Assembly: GCA_001247695.2 (NCBI GenBank)
Contig: LGRX02031571.1
Coordinates: forward strand, 1 to 26,077
Direction: 5' to 3'
Length of the DNA: 26,077 bases
From: Cymbomonas tetramitiformis
Taxonomy: Eukaryota; Chlorophyta; Pyramimonadophyceae; Pyramimonadales; Pyramimonadaceae
In this document: in pieces, positions 10,561 to 18,560 of the stretch
Numbering within the stretch: position 1 is the stretch's first letter
How the letters are laid out: every line of letters starts with the position of its first letter
Notes under the pieces: model-generated
Database searches by the model: none
What the model saw: only the letters and a program-made list of their open reading frames with translations
What the model was told of the DNA's origin: nothing
Made by a program: the position numbers and the translations under genes

Positions 10561-10687
10561 CGTTTATGGTCAATATTTAATGTTATTCAAATTCACGTTA
10601 GCGTTCAGTATTATATTTTCACGGTATCACGTTAGCGTTCAGCGTTCAGTATAATATTTTAAATATTAATAATTAATATTGTTTATA

Positions 10688-10935
10688 AAAGATGAAGAGC
10701 ATAAATATATGGATGTGGTCGACATTGATATAAAAACGTATGACATGACATGACTGAAACGCAGTCCGAAAACCGTTGAGCTGAGAGCTTCGACAATGAA
10801 AGTTGATGACATTGTCATGAACGTCAGTTGTATGGGCTGGCCGAGTCCGATGGAAATCAAGTTGCTTCCCACATTTTTTTGGGGGGGAGGGCGAAGCCCC
10901 CCCCCACTGTGGTGGCCGTGAGCCGTAGGGGAATC
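10688..10935. repeat. Palindrome repeat block, copy 1
   Basis: This block is shared with 12751-13023: agatgaaga, then ggatgtggtcgac, cgtatgacatgaca, atgaaagttgatgaca, tgtcatgaacgtcag, tatgggctggccgag, a T-run and G-run, and gtggccgtga. It holds the palindrome ATGACA-T-TGTCAT and a G-run/C-run pair that can fold. Short open frames on both strands look alike in the two copies only because the DNA is alike, so no coding call is made. Confidence 0.75.
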
Positions 10936-11240
10936 GACAACTTACTATCTATTAATTTTATTCTTTGAAATTGGATCTTTGAAATTGGATCAACTGGGAT
11001 GTTTGAGCCTCGTAGGTGATTTGGCCTTTTAATTTTGAGGGCGAGATTGGGCTTCCGCGCCCCCGTCGTGGCTCATCCCGTCGCCCACTGCGGGGTTGGC
11101 TGAGGCCGGCTCGACGAAGGGGGTTGAGCGACATCAAATTTCAAAATATTTGCTACTATGCTTCAAATAACACTATTGGTTGCAAATACCGAATTTTGAT
11201 TTGTAGATATTTGGATACTGTGATGTTCAATCTTCTATTT
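10936..11240. other. Gene-free stretch with a GC-rich islet
   Basis: It contains a 14-bp tandem duplication (tctttgaaattgga twice, near 10961-10990). Then comes a strikingly GC-rich piece at about 11036-11135 inside AT-rich DNA. No convincing gene is seen. Confidence 0.45.
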
Positions 11241-11580
11241 TATTGGTCGATCTAAGTGTTGACACCTACATGTCAAAATGATATGAATGCCGCCATTTTG
11301 CGGTTATCGTTGACACAATGATATTGTCAGATTATGAATACAATTTCCAAAAAACATTCGCAAACATGCCAGCTATTAAAGTTTGAAGAACTCCTACCTG
11401 GAAAATCTATACTATTACCAATCTTTCATGTTATTGGTTCTCCTCTAGTCTTGAACATTTAAATTCTAATGACACATGTCAAACGAATAATGCAATTGCC
11501 GCCGCTCATGTACTTACACAATGACATTTGTCAACATTATGGACACAGTTACCAAATCTATTTGATACTATAGATTGAAC
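11241..11580. repeat. Two degenerate copies of a roughly 200-bp sequence
   Basis: The words tattggt, gccgcc, acacaatga, tgtcaa/tgtcag and tatg-aca-aattccaaa recur in the same order at an offset of about 190-210 bp (for example 11289 against 11498 and 11333 against 11538). The match is imperfect, so this is an old duplication at best. Confidence 0.4.
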
Positions 11581-11680
11581 TTACTTCCTTGTAGCAACCT
11601 ACAAATTGTTCAACGACTCTTTGTTTAAACCATTATTGACAATACAACCACAGCAACTCTATCCCGATTCACTGTTAAAC

Positions 11681-11883
11681 ATGTCCGCACCTATCAAATT
11701 CGAGAAAACATGGTTTGCAACCATAAAAGCCAAGTCCGAAAATGGAGAGGACCTCACCCAGGATCATTTCAGGGTGATGGCATACCTTGAGAGTAAGGGC
11801 AAGGCTCTCCAGAACCAAGGAGAAGAAGCCTGTAGTAACGTCTACTTCAATTCAATGGCCACCAACCTAATAATTTGGAAATT
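11681..11883 (+). pseudogene. Possible gene start cut off by a repeat insertion
   Basis: From ATG 11681 the frame reads MSAPIKFEKTW and continues with an even, hydrophilic composition unlike the repeats around it (ENGEDLTQDHFRVMAYLESKG). The frame is open upstream to 11606. It runs without a stop straight into the repeat block that starts at 11884 and ends inside it at 11929. The protein family is not recognised. Either a first exon was truncated when the repeat arrived, or the true donor site lies just before the repeat (a weak GTAGTA is near 11831) and the repeat sits in an intron. No downstream exon was found in the window. Confidence 0.4.
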
Positions 11884-12500
11884 GATTTTTCCCCACCTGT
11901 ACGTTCACGTACCCCCTATAAATTTTTAGAGGTTTGATTTCGCAGAAACCAGCTATTACAGAACGAACATTGCTTTGCGTCACGCTCTTTTGCGTCACGT
12001 ATAGTGTATAGTATTTTACAGCCTAGCTTTAAGACGCTTTTTGCGTGACGTATAGTGTAGTCTCAGCCTATAGCGTCGTTAAATAAAAACTGACGTGACG
12101 CTTTTGTGTATAAATTTTTAGAGGTTTGATTTCGCAGAAACCAGCTATTACAGAACGAACATTGCTTTGCGTCACGCTCTTTTGGGAGACGTATTAGTGT
12201 AGTAGTTTACAGCCTAGCTTTAAGACGCTTTTTGCGTGACGTATAGTGTAGTCTCAGCCTATAGCGTCGTTAAATAAAAACTGGCGTGACGCTTTTGTGT
12301 ATTGGGGAAAAATCTTTAGATTGTCCCCCTCTTTGAAAAATCCGGTTTTTTATGTCACGCTTTTGTGTATAAATTTTTAAAGGTTCATTTCACCGAAAAC
12401 CAGCTATTCCAAAACGAACACTGCTTTGTGTCACGCTTTTCGAGCGTGACGCTTTTCGAGCGTGACGCTTTTCGAGCGTATGCTTTTCGAGCGAGACGCG
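11884..12500. repeat. GTCACGC-dyad repeat block, copy 2
   Basis: It opens with the same gatttttccccacctgtacg border as copy 1 and has the same 110-bp units near 11918, 12112 and 12368. GATTTTTCCCCA (11884-11895) and TGGGGAAAAATC (12303-12314) again form an inverted pair, here 431 bp apart. They are followed by the shared tail tttagattgtccccctcttt. The end is a short tandem of cttttcgagcgtgacg units (about 12437-12490). Internal unit number differs from copy 1, as expected of a tandemly expanding non-autonomous element. Confidence 0.8.
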
Positions 12501-12750
12501 TTACACCCACTCAATTTAACCCCTGTTACGCACTTTAGCGTCGTAGATGAAAACTGCGAAACGATTCGTGTGTCGTGGATAAGTATGTGTCGCACGCGGC
12601 AGTATATAATTTGATACTTAGAATATTCAATACAAACCTTTTTTATATTTAATTGGTGAATATTTAATTTTAATTTTATTTTATTGGAATTGCACAGTTT
12701 CACGACTGTTGAGTATAAATATAACTCAGCATTGTAGTATTAAATAAAAT

Positions 12751-13023
12751 AAGATGAAGACTTTATTGACGGTATAAATATTTGGATGTGGTCGACTGGA
12801 AATTGACACATAAGACGTTAGACGTATGACATGACAAGAGACACAGTCTGTAAAGCGTAAAGCTTCGAGAATGAAAGTTGATGACACTGTCATGAACGTC
12901 AGCTGTGACACAGTATGGGCTGGCCGAGCCGCGATGGAAATCAACTGCTTCTCACATTTTTTTTTGGGGGGTGTGGGGACCCCCCACTGGGGTGGCCGTG
13001 ACCCGTGGTGGGGAATCGACCAT
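12751..13023. repeat. Palindrome repeat block, copy 2
   Basis: This is a full second copy of the block at 10688-10935, with ggatgtggtcgac, cgtatgacatgaca, ATGACA-C-TGTCAT, gggctggccgag and the G/C-run hairpin followed by gtggccgtgacc. The centre base of the palindrome differs (C for T) while both arms are kept. Confidence 0.75.
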
Positions 13024-13130
13024 GAATGCAGCTGTATGGGCTGGCCGAACTCCGATGGAAATCAAGTTTCTCACATTTTTTCCTTGGGGGTAAACCCCCC
13101 CCCCCACACACACACACAGGGAATCGACGG
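13024..13130. repeat. Palindrome repeat block, right half only
   Basis: It repeats the right half of the preceding block: tatgggctggccga, gatggaaatcaag, tctcacatttttt, G-run/C-run, gggaatcgac. It includes a (CA) tract at about 13106-13120. It lies in direct tandem with copy 2. Confidence 0.65.
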
Positions 13131-13153
13131 CTTATTATTTATTAAATTTTATC

Positions 13154-13373
13154 ACGCTTTTCGCGCTCACGCTCTTTTTATTTAGAGACTTCATTTCGTT
13201 GAGACCAGGTATTCCAAAACGAACACTGATTTGTGTCACGCTTTTCGACTGTCACGCTTTTTGGGCTCACGCTCTTTTTATTTAGAGACTTCATTTCGTT
13301 CAGACCAGGTATTCCAAAACGAACGCTGATTTGTGTCACGCTTTTTCTGTCACGCTTTTCGACTGTCACGTTT
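13154..13373. repeat. Two tandem units of the roughly 110-bp GTCACGC-type repeat
   Basis: cgctcacgctctttttattt, agagacttcatttcgtt, gaccaggtattccaaaacga and acgctgatttgtgtcacgc (or acactg) occur twice in direct tandem. The same unit is present at about 10413-10520. It aligns with the units of the two larger blocks at the accag, aacgaacactg and gtcacgc words. Confidence 0.75.
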
Positions 13374-13407
13374 TTCGCGCTCACGCCCTTTTTAACCCAA
13401 TCGAGAG

Positions 13408-13755
13408 TTTCCCGCAAATTCGGCAGCCCAATTCTTTCGCTAGTCCGACGTGGGCATACAATATCCATCTTGTTGCAAACGTCCGATGTTACTGGTGAAG
13501 TCTGCGAGCGCCAATTTTGGTTGGGTCTGAATCGAATATTCATGTTGTACAGTCAGCCGAGCGAATTGAGTCGCTGCCGAATTGAGTTCTCATTTCGTTC
13601 GAATTTGGCCTCGATCGAGCGAATTCAAGCGAATTCTCACGAGCGAATTGAGCAAATCGGCAGCCGATCCGACGTGGACCGACGTGTCCCCGAAAAATGC
13701 GGCATCTCCTGACGTCGGACTAGCGAAAGAATTGGCTGCCGAAATTTGCGGGAAA
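13408..13755. mobile_element. 348-bp MITE-like element with 44-bp terminal inverted repeats
   Basis: tttcccgcaaa at 13408 begins an arm that runs to gtccgacgt at 13451. Its reverse complement occupies about 13712-13755 (acgtcggac to tttgcgggaaa). The arms differ only by single-base indels. The interior holds many gagcgaattgag-like words and no convincing ORF. This is the form of a non-autonomous DNA transposon; no target-site duplication is obvious, so the superfamily is open. Confidence 0.75.
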
Positions 13756-13846
13756 GTCACTAATAAGACATATACTACATTTCGCTCACGCTGTTTTTAA
13801 TTAACCTTCATTGCCCACATCACATTTTGTATGGTGATTTGAGATT

Positions 13847-14035
13847 GATTTTTCCCCACTTGTACGTTCACGTACCCCCTATAATAAAGTGCATAGCATC
13901 ATCGAATCTGTGGATGAGTGCTCATAATGCAAATGATGTGAGGTGATCACGGTAAAAGGCGTCACGGTAAAACGCGTCATGGACATGGTAAAAAGCGTGA
14001 CACCAAAAAGCGGATTTTTGAAAGAGGGGGACACA
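13847..14035. repeat. Rearranged copy of the GTCACGC-dyad repeat border
   Basis: The left side repeats gatttttccccacttgtacg and the hairpin as in copies 1 and 2. The right side (gcggatttttgaaagagggg) matches the tail of those copies in reverse orientation. The middle carries gcgtcacggtaaaacgcgtc. It looks like a short copy with two inward-facing ends. Confidence 0.55.
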
Positions 14036-15253
14036 GGGCCTCCGGGACCAAAATAGAGCCGGAAACACTTAGGGTTTGTAACTTTTTTTTTGTTTTCAGA
14101 CGAGTGCATCAGCAACCGATCTTAACGTAACGTGACCCTCGAATCGATTCGCGGCCGCGCGAAGCGCGGCTCGTCTGAACTCTATTCTTGCTGGCAAGAG
14201 TGTCACTTGGACTTGCATGCTATGCGAGATGCTTCTGCCATGCGTTCGGTTGGTGGAGCTCTAGACCAAGCAGACCACACACGTGTTTGCTTTATCTTGT
14301 CCTGAACATCGCGAGCATCGTAGGAGAGCATCTGCGTGAATCACTTTATTGTAATTCTGGAATATCCATATAGTACGCAGATATCGCGACGACAGATATG
14401 TCCACGCAGGTTTGTTTTGGACAGGTCTGAGGTGTTGATGTGTTTGAGTATAGTGACAAAACAGTTCTAGTGATCGAACCTGAAAGGTCACGAGTTCGCC
14501 CGGGTTGAGTCGACTGTTGACGCGAGTGCGCCGTGAACGAGGAGAGATAGTTAAATTCACCGACTATAAGTGATTGCATTCAGACTGTCGGGATCGTTGT
14601 ATCCGGATATTATCACCTTCTTGTCTAGCACTACTTATAGAAAGATATTTGACAGGACAAAGTACCAGCCATATAAAATCTTCCATCGAGAACCGAACCA
14701 TATGATTTCGCAAGCTACCTCAAGTCCTGCTGTTCTGTTAGCAGCCAGCAGCAAGCAAGTTCGGTCAGGTGATAGCTAGCACGTCCCCGCCGAATTTCCT
14801 GTGGTGAATCCATTGGTAAGCATAGCTGAAAATGAAATTAACAGTTCAGTCAGTCTGCTCCAAAGTGATTTGAAAGGAGTGCTGTGAAGGACTGTCGTCT
14901 TCGGTGTATGTGCGTGCGCGTGAGTATAGGATTCGAACAGGTTAATGGTCGCGGAGGGCGTCCGCACCTGCCCGCACGTGGAACTTTGAACCGTGGTTAT
15001 ATGCATGTTACGTGGCATGAGTCACCGGAATGCAAGCGCTTATGATCTTATGCACATTGTGATGGCTCGGCATCCAAGTGCTTCTTGCGTCCCAAAATGT
15101 GTATTTGTGCCTCATACCGCACAGTGCGTGACCCTGTTTTCAATACTTGGGGAATCTGCAATGCAGCACTTGATGGAACCACAACGGTCCCGCACCTTCT
15201 CGTTGGTCGTGCGTAGGACATGCGTCTGGTTATGTGGTATCTTGCGACGGCAC
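14036..15253. other. Gene-free stretch, transition to GC-rich DNA
   Basis: I find no supported gene. A GC palindrome-rich spot lies at about 14141-14172 (gaatcgattc, gcggccgc, gcgcgaagcgcgg). Open frames are short and none has a recognisable motif. A tRNA B-box-like word at about 14488-14500 lacks the rest of a tRNA. Confidence 0.45.
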
Positions 15254-15600
15254 AGCCCTGTTCCTACATGCTTCTCGCAGCCACTGGGGTGCTGGTGGGC
15301 TCGCTCCGTTGGTGTTGCTCGAGTCGTTCGGTGTGCAATGCCCTGTTCCTAAGATAAGCTTCTCGCAACCACTGGGGTGCTGGTGGGCCTCCGCTGGTGC
15401 TGTTCGTGTCGTTCGGTGTGCATGCCTGTTCCTACATGCTCTCGCAACCACTGGGGTGCTGGTGGGCCTGCCCGTTGGTGCTGCTCGCCGTTCGGTGTGC
15501 AATGCCCTGTTCCTACATGCTTCTCGCAACCACTGGGGTGCTGGTGGGCTCGCTCCGTTGGTGTTGCTCGTGTCGTCCGGTGTGCAATGCCCTGTTCCGT
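15254..15600. repeat. Four tandem units of 78-89 bp
   Basis: ccactggggtgctggtgggc occurs at 15281, 15370, 15448 and 15530, each preceded by gttcct and a tctcgca word and followed by ggtgtgcaatgccctgttcc or a shortened form. The same core with substitutions (ccactgggatgatgrtgggc) is found in the 476-bp units at 22.8-25.3 kb, so the two arrays belong to one family. Confidence 0.85.
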
Positions 15601-15701
15601 ATGCTGCCGTGCAACCTGTTGTAAGTGGTCATCGCTGCCAGGATGGGCCCCCGGGCTCTGAGGGGCCCGGCGTGTGTCATCTCCACCTGCGGACCTCCCC
15701 A
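15598..15701 (-). pseudogene. Fragment of the retroelement third ORF
   Basis: The stretch matches 16562-16665 almost base for base (gtatgctgccgtgcaacctg through gacctcccca). On the minus strand it encodes the same GRSAGGDDTRRAPQSPG peptide as the third ORF of the retroelement. It is cut at both ends and directly abuts the left flanking repeat at 15702. Confidence 0.85.
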
Positions 15702-15799
15702 CTGTGTGTGTATGCTTATCCTTGCGACTCCTTTGGCACCCCGTAGCCGCAGAAGACTGCACTATGTACTTACGCCGGGGATCAAAGGATTCAGCACAC
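15702..15799. repeat. Direct repeat flanking the retroelement, left copy
   Basis: This 98-bp sequence runs from ctgtgtgtgtatgcttatcc to ggattcagcacac and recurs at 22274-22373 in the same orientation with about seven differences. The two copies bracket the retroelement exactly, as a long target-site duplication, a preferred insertion locus, or the 5' end of two head-to-tail copies. Confidence 0.85.
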
Positions 15800-15857
15800 A
15801 CTTTGGGACACTCATCCGGATTCTCCGGAGCTCACTCGTGAAGAATGGGACCCCCTA

Positions 15858-16157
15858 AGCCTCGCTGAGCCACCCGAGCCCCTCTGCATCTGCACCACCA
15901 GCGCACTGCCGCCTTGTGCCTGAAGCCGGTTCATCCCTGCCCCCCGTTCTGCGCGAGCCATATCTCCACCACCAAGCCCACGCGCAAGACCACCCCTCTG
16001 CTCCCTGAGCCTCACTGGGCCACCTGAGCCCCTCTGCGGCTGTCCTGCCGGCGCACTGCTGCTGTGTCTCTGGAGCCGGCTCACCCCCGCCAATCGAGCC
16101 ACCCCTCCACCACCAAGCCCACACCCCACATCACCCCGCTGCCGCCTACAGCCTGGT
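15858..16157 (-). repeat. Two tandem 150-bp units in the retroelement 3' region
   Basis: gagcccctctgc recurs 150 bp apart (near 15876 and 16026). The surrounding words ccaccagcgcactg/ccggcgcactg and caccaccaagcccac also repeat at the same spacing. Period 150 keeps the minus-strand frame open, which explains the similar GLGGG...LQ...GSGG peptides seen there; I do not call it a gene. Confidence 0.7.
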
Positions 16158-16158
16158 C

Positions 16159-17169
16159 TCAAGAGAGCTTACCCACCCACGCCACGGCCAGAATGTCCAA
16201 GCGCTGTCCCAAGGGGCTGAGAATGATAAACTGGGTTGCCCTCATCCAAACTTGCGCATCCGCCACCGACTTGCGCCTGTAGCCCTCTACCCCCAGCACC
16301 AACTCCCCGTGACTGGAGCCCTTGCGCTGACTGTCTTGCGAGGTGGCCGCGACTTGCGCAATGCGCTCCACACTTGCGCTGCAACTGTCACGCCGCACTG
16401 TTCCTACTTGGGGTCCCATCCCCACAGTTGCCTGTGTGTCCCAAGCCCTCCCGGTGGCCGATAGTTCACCACCCGGTCGTCGCCTTCCCGACAGCTGCTC
16501 ACTGTTAGTTCCGGCACGGCCAGCAACCTCGCCCGATGGGCACGGAAGCTGATGAGATGCCGTATGCTGCCGTGCAACCTGTTGTAAGTGGGCATCGCTG
16601 CCAGGATGGGCCCCCGGGCTCTGAGGGGCCCGGCGTGTGTCATCTCCACCCGCAGACCTCCCCACATCTCCCCCGTCATCCTCATCAGTTCCCCCCATGC
16701 CATCAACCCCCCCAAGAAGGCCGGCCACCCGCCTGCTCGCCCCCATCAAGATGGCTACCCCTCCCTCAGCCAAGGCCATTGCTTGCTCCGGCGAGGCTCC
16801 ACTCTGCTCCTGAGTCCAGACCCCACCCTCCGGGCCCGGCGACAAAAGGTCATCCCACTCATTCAAGATATCCTCGACACTTGACGCCGCCTGGCTGAGC
16901 CCGCCTGTGCCTGCCCGTGCCCCTCCAGACCGCGCCTCGGCGGTGCCCCCTCCTTGAGCCCCCACAGTGCCCAGATGCTCCACCTCCCGCCGCACGTCCT
17001 CCATGCTCTCCAAAAGCCTCGATGCCATCGCGCCTGCCTCGCCTGCCTCACCGGGAGCCTGCCCAGACCGCTCACTTTGCGTTCCCTCAGATTCCTGCAT
17101 CCCACCGCCAGACCCATCCTGCGTGGCATAGTCTGTCTCCTCGAACGCGTCCTCCCACGCTCTGTCCAT
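16159..17169 (-). CDS. Retroelement third ORF, 336 aa, unknown function
   Basis: The ATG overlaps the stop of the endonuclease ORF as TGATG (A at 17169 shared), which suggests stop-restart translation of the kind known for UAAUG in some LINEs. The protein is Gly-, Ser- and Glu-rich and largely low-complexity. One short stretch (ASRLLESMEDVRREVEHL) could form a coiled coil. No catalytic motif is seen. Codon use and GC content match the upstream ORFs. A 104-bp piece of it is copied at 15598-15701. It could be an accessory protein of the element, or a chance open frame in GC-rich DNA, where stop codons are rare; the stop-start overlap and its length favour a real ORF only moderately. Confidence 0.45.
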   Translation of the reverse strand: MDRAWEDAFEETDYATQDGSGGGMQESEGTQSERSGQAPGEAGEAGAMASRLLESMEDVRREVEHLGTVGAQGGGTAEARSGGARAGTGGLSQAASSVEDILNEWDDLLSPGPEGGVWTQEQSGASPEQAMALAEGGVAILMGASRRVAGLLGGVDGMGGTDEDDGGDVGRSAGGDDTRRAPQSPGAHPGSDAHLQQVARQHTASHQLPCPSGEVAGRAGTNSEQLSGRRRPGGELSATGRAWDTQATVGMGPQVGTVRRDSCSASVERIAQVAATSQDSQRKGSSHGELVLGVEGYRRKSVADAQVWMRATQFIILSPLGQRLDILAVAWVGKLS

Positions 17170-18560
17170 CAGTGGCGACCTCTCCGCCCCTTCCCGTCGG
17201 TCCGCCTCCCCCTATCCAGGTCCGGGCCCATGCCTCCTCCCACACGCCCTCCGCCAGCCCAACGCCACCCACTTCCGGCCGGACACCGCCCTACAGCCCG
17301 CCTGATGATCAGCCCTGCAACCCCCCGTGCAAGTGTGAAAGAAAGCAGCCGGACCCACTTCTCCTTCCAGCCCACCGCCCCGCCACGTGCCGCTTCCTCG
17401 TCCTCGTCCTCGTCCTCGTCCCCATTGCCATCCACCTGCTCTCCCCTTCCGCGTTCGCCTCCATGTACCGCCGCTCCCTGAAGCGCCGCTGCGTCTTCCG
17501 AAGGAATCCCATACGCCGCAGGCCCCAACCCACCGTACACCTCCACCCCAAAGGGGATGAAGTGATGTGGGCGGACATCCCCGTACGTCGCCACCTTGCT
17601 CTCCTCTACCTTCTTCGCCGCCGCCCCGGGGGACATCATGGCCGCTCCCAGGTGCGCGTCTGACATCGGCCGCGCTGTGGCCACATCAAACAGCACATGC
17701 TGGCCCGGTCCCTCCGCATCTAACACTGTCACATCCGGGCAATGGTTCCGTGAGTAGGTCAGGTAGCCCGCGAAGTCATCGTGCAATGCAGACGCCAAGG
17801 GATAGGCAGACTTGGCCACCTCGAACAGCACCCTCTGCAGTTTGTGGTGGATGAAAGAGTACCAATTTCCTCCCCCAGCCCCCACTCCCCCCCGGCATGC
17901 CAGTAAGTGTGTCCCGGTGGGATCCCGCTCTCCTCCACAATCGGGGCACTCCTCCACTTGGCCAAGGAGGGGCTGCTCCGCATGAAGAATGTGCCGCAGC
18001 GCCACCCGGTATTCCGCCGAACTGAGCTCCAGGGCTGGGCAGCATGGAACACCCCTCAAGAAAGCAGGCCCAATACTGTTGAAGGTCACCGAGAAAAGCC
18101 AGGGGAGCCGAGACGCCCCCACGTGCCCAGCCAGCCAAAGCCAATCCGCAGAGTGGAGGACAACAGCATAGACCCGTTGGGCACGTTTTTGAGACCTGCT
18201 GTAATCACTCAACTTCTTGACGTCGTCCGCCTTTGGCACTTGTGGTGGCAAATGCTCATTTGCTCCCCTCGCCTCCCCAATCACCTCCATCGCCTCCGAC
18301 ACCTTCTGCATGGCCGCTTGCAAAGAATTGACATACGGCAAGTCGCTCTCAGCCCCGAGGTCCTCGGTTCCCGCCGTCACTGTTGGAAAGAGCTCCCGCA
18401 TATCCTCCCAGACTTGCGCAAACCCGCCAAGCCAGGCCGCACTGCTCACCCTCGCCGCCTTAGTCAGGCCCATCCCATGCGGGAGGGTGGCAAACTCACA
18501 GGAATGCCAATCCACCGCCAGGCAGCAAGTCCCGCAACGCCCCCTGCATCCTCCTGTCAT
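17169..18560 (-). CDS. Retroelement C-terminal region: zinc knuckle and restriction-like endonuclease
   Basis: The part from about 18505 leftward continues the reverse transcriptase protein after a +1 frame break. It begins with FATLPHGMGLTKAARVSSA, a typical post-RT thumb segment. A CX2CX9HX3C zinc knuckle (CPDCGGERDPTGTHLLAC) lies at about 17900-17955. The endonuclease core follows: HHKLQRVLFEV, then SRNHCPDVTVLD and HVLFDVATARP, giving PD-x15-D as in PD-(D/E)XK nucleases, and then the conserved FIPFGVEVYGGLG. In R2-like elements this domain nicks the target to prime reverse transcription. After it comes an acidic DEDEDEDEE tract from a TCCTCG hexamer repeat (about 17395-17422) and a low-complexity tail. 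The initial Met at 18560 is probably not a real start. Confidence 0.75.
   Translation of the reverse strand: MTGGCRGRCGTCCLAVDWHSCEFATLPHGMGLTKAARVSSAAWLGGFAQVWEDMRELFPTVTAGTEDLGAESDLPYVNSLQAAMQKVSEAMEVIGEARGANEHLPPQVPKADDVKKLSDYSRSQKRAQRVYAVVLHSADWLWLAGHVGASRLPWLFSVTFNSIGPAFLRGVPCCPALELSSAEYRVALRHILHAEQPLLGQVEECPDCGGERDPTGTHLLACRGGVGAGGGNWYSFIHHKLQRVLFEVAKSAYPLASALHDDFAGYLTYSRNHCPDVTVLDAEGPGQHVLFDVATARPMSDAHLGAAMMSPGAAAKKVEESKVATYGDVRPHHFIPFGVEVYGGLGPAAYGIPSEDAAALQGAAVHGGERGRGEQVDGNGDEDEDEDEEAARGGAVGWKEKWVRLLSFTLARGVAGLIIRRAVGRCPAGSGWRWAGGGRVGGGMGPDLDRGRRTDGKGRRGRH

Noticed and set aside
10666..12944. Similar minus-strand peptides (QLTFMT-SSTFI-EAL) in the two palindrome blocks
   Set aside because: The DNA itself is repeated, differences do not favour third positions, and both frames are short.
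13233..13800. Plus-strand open frames over the tandem units and the inverted-repeat element
   Set aside because: They cross from one repeat type into another without a domain and are explained by the repeats.
14440..14500. tRNA or SINE-like B box (ggtcacgagttcgcc)
   Set aside because: No matching A box, acceptor stem or cloverleaf could be drawn on either strand.
15230..15801. Open frames on both strands with a repeating HPSGCEK-like peptide, also seen at 22.9-25.3 kb
   Set aside because: They reflect the tandem DNA units in GC-rich sequence; frames change between units and no domain is recognisable.
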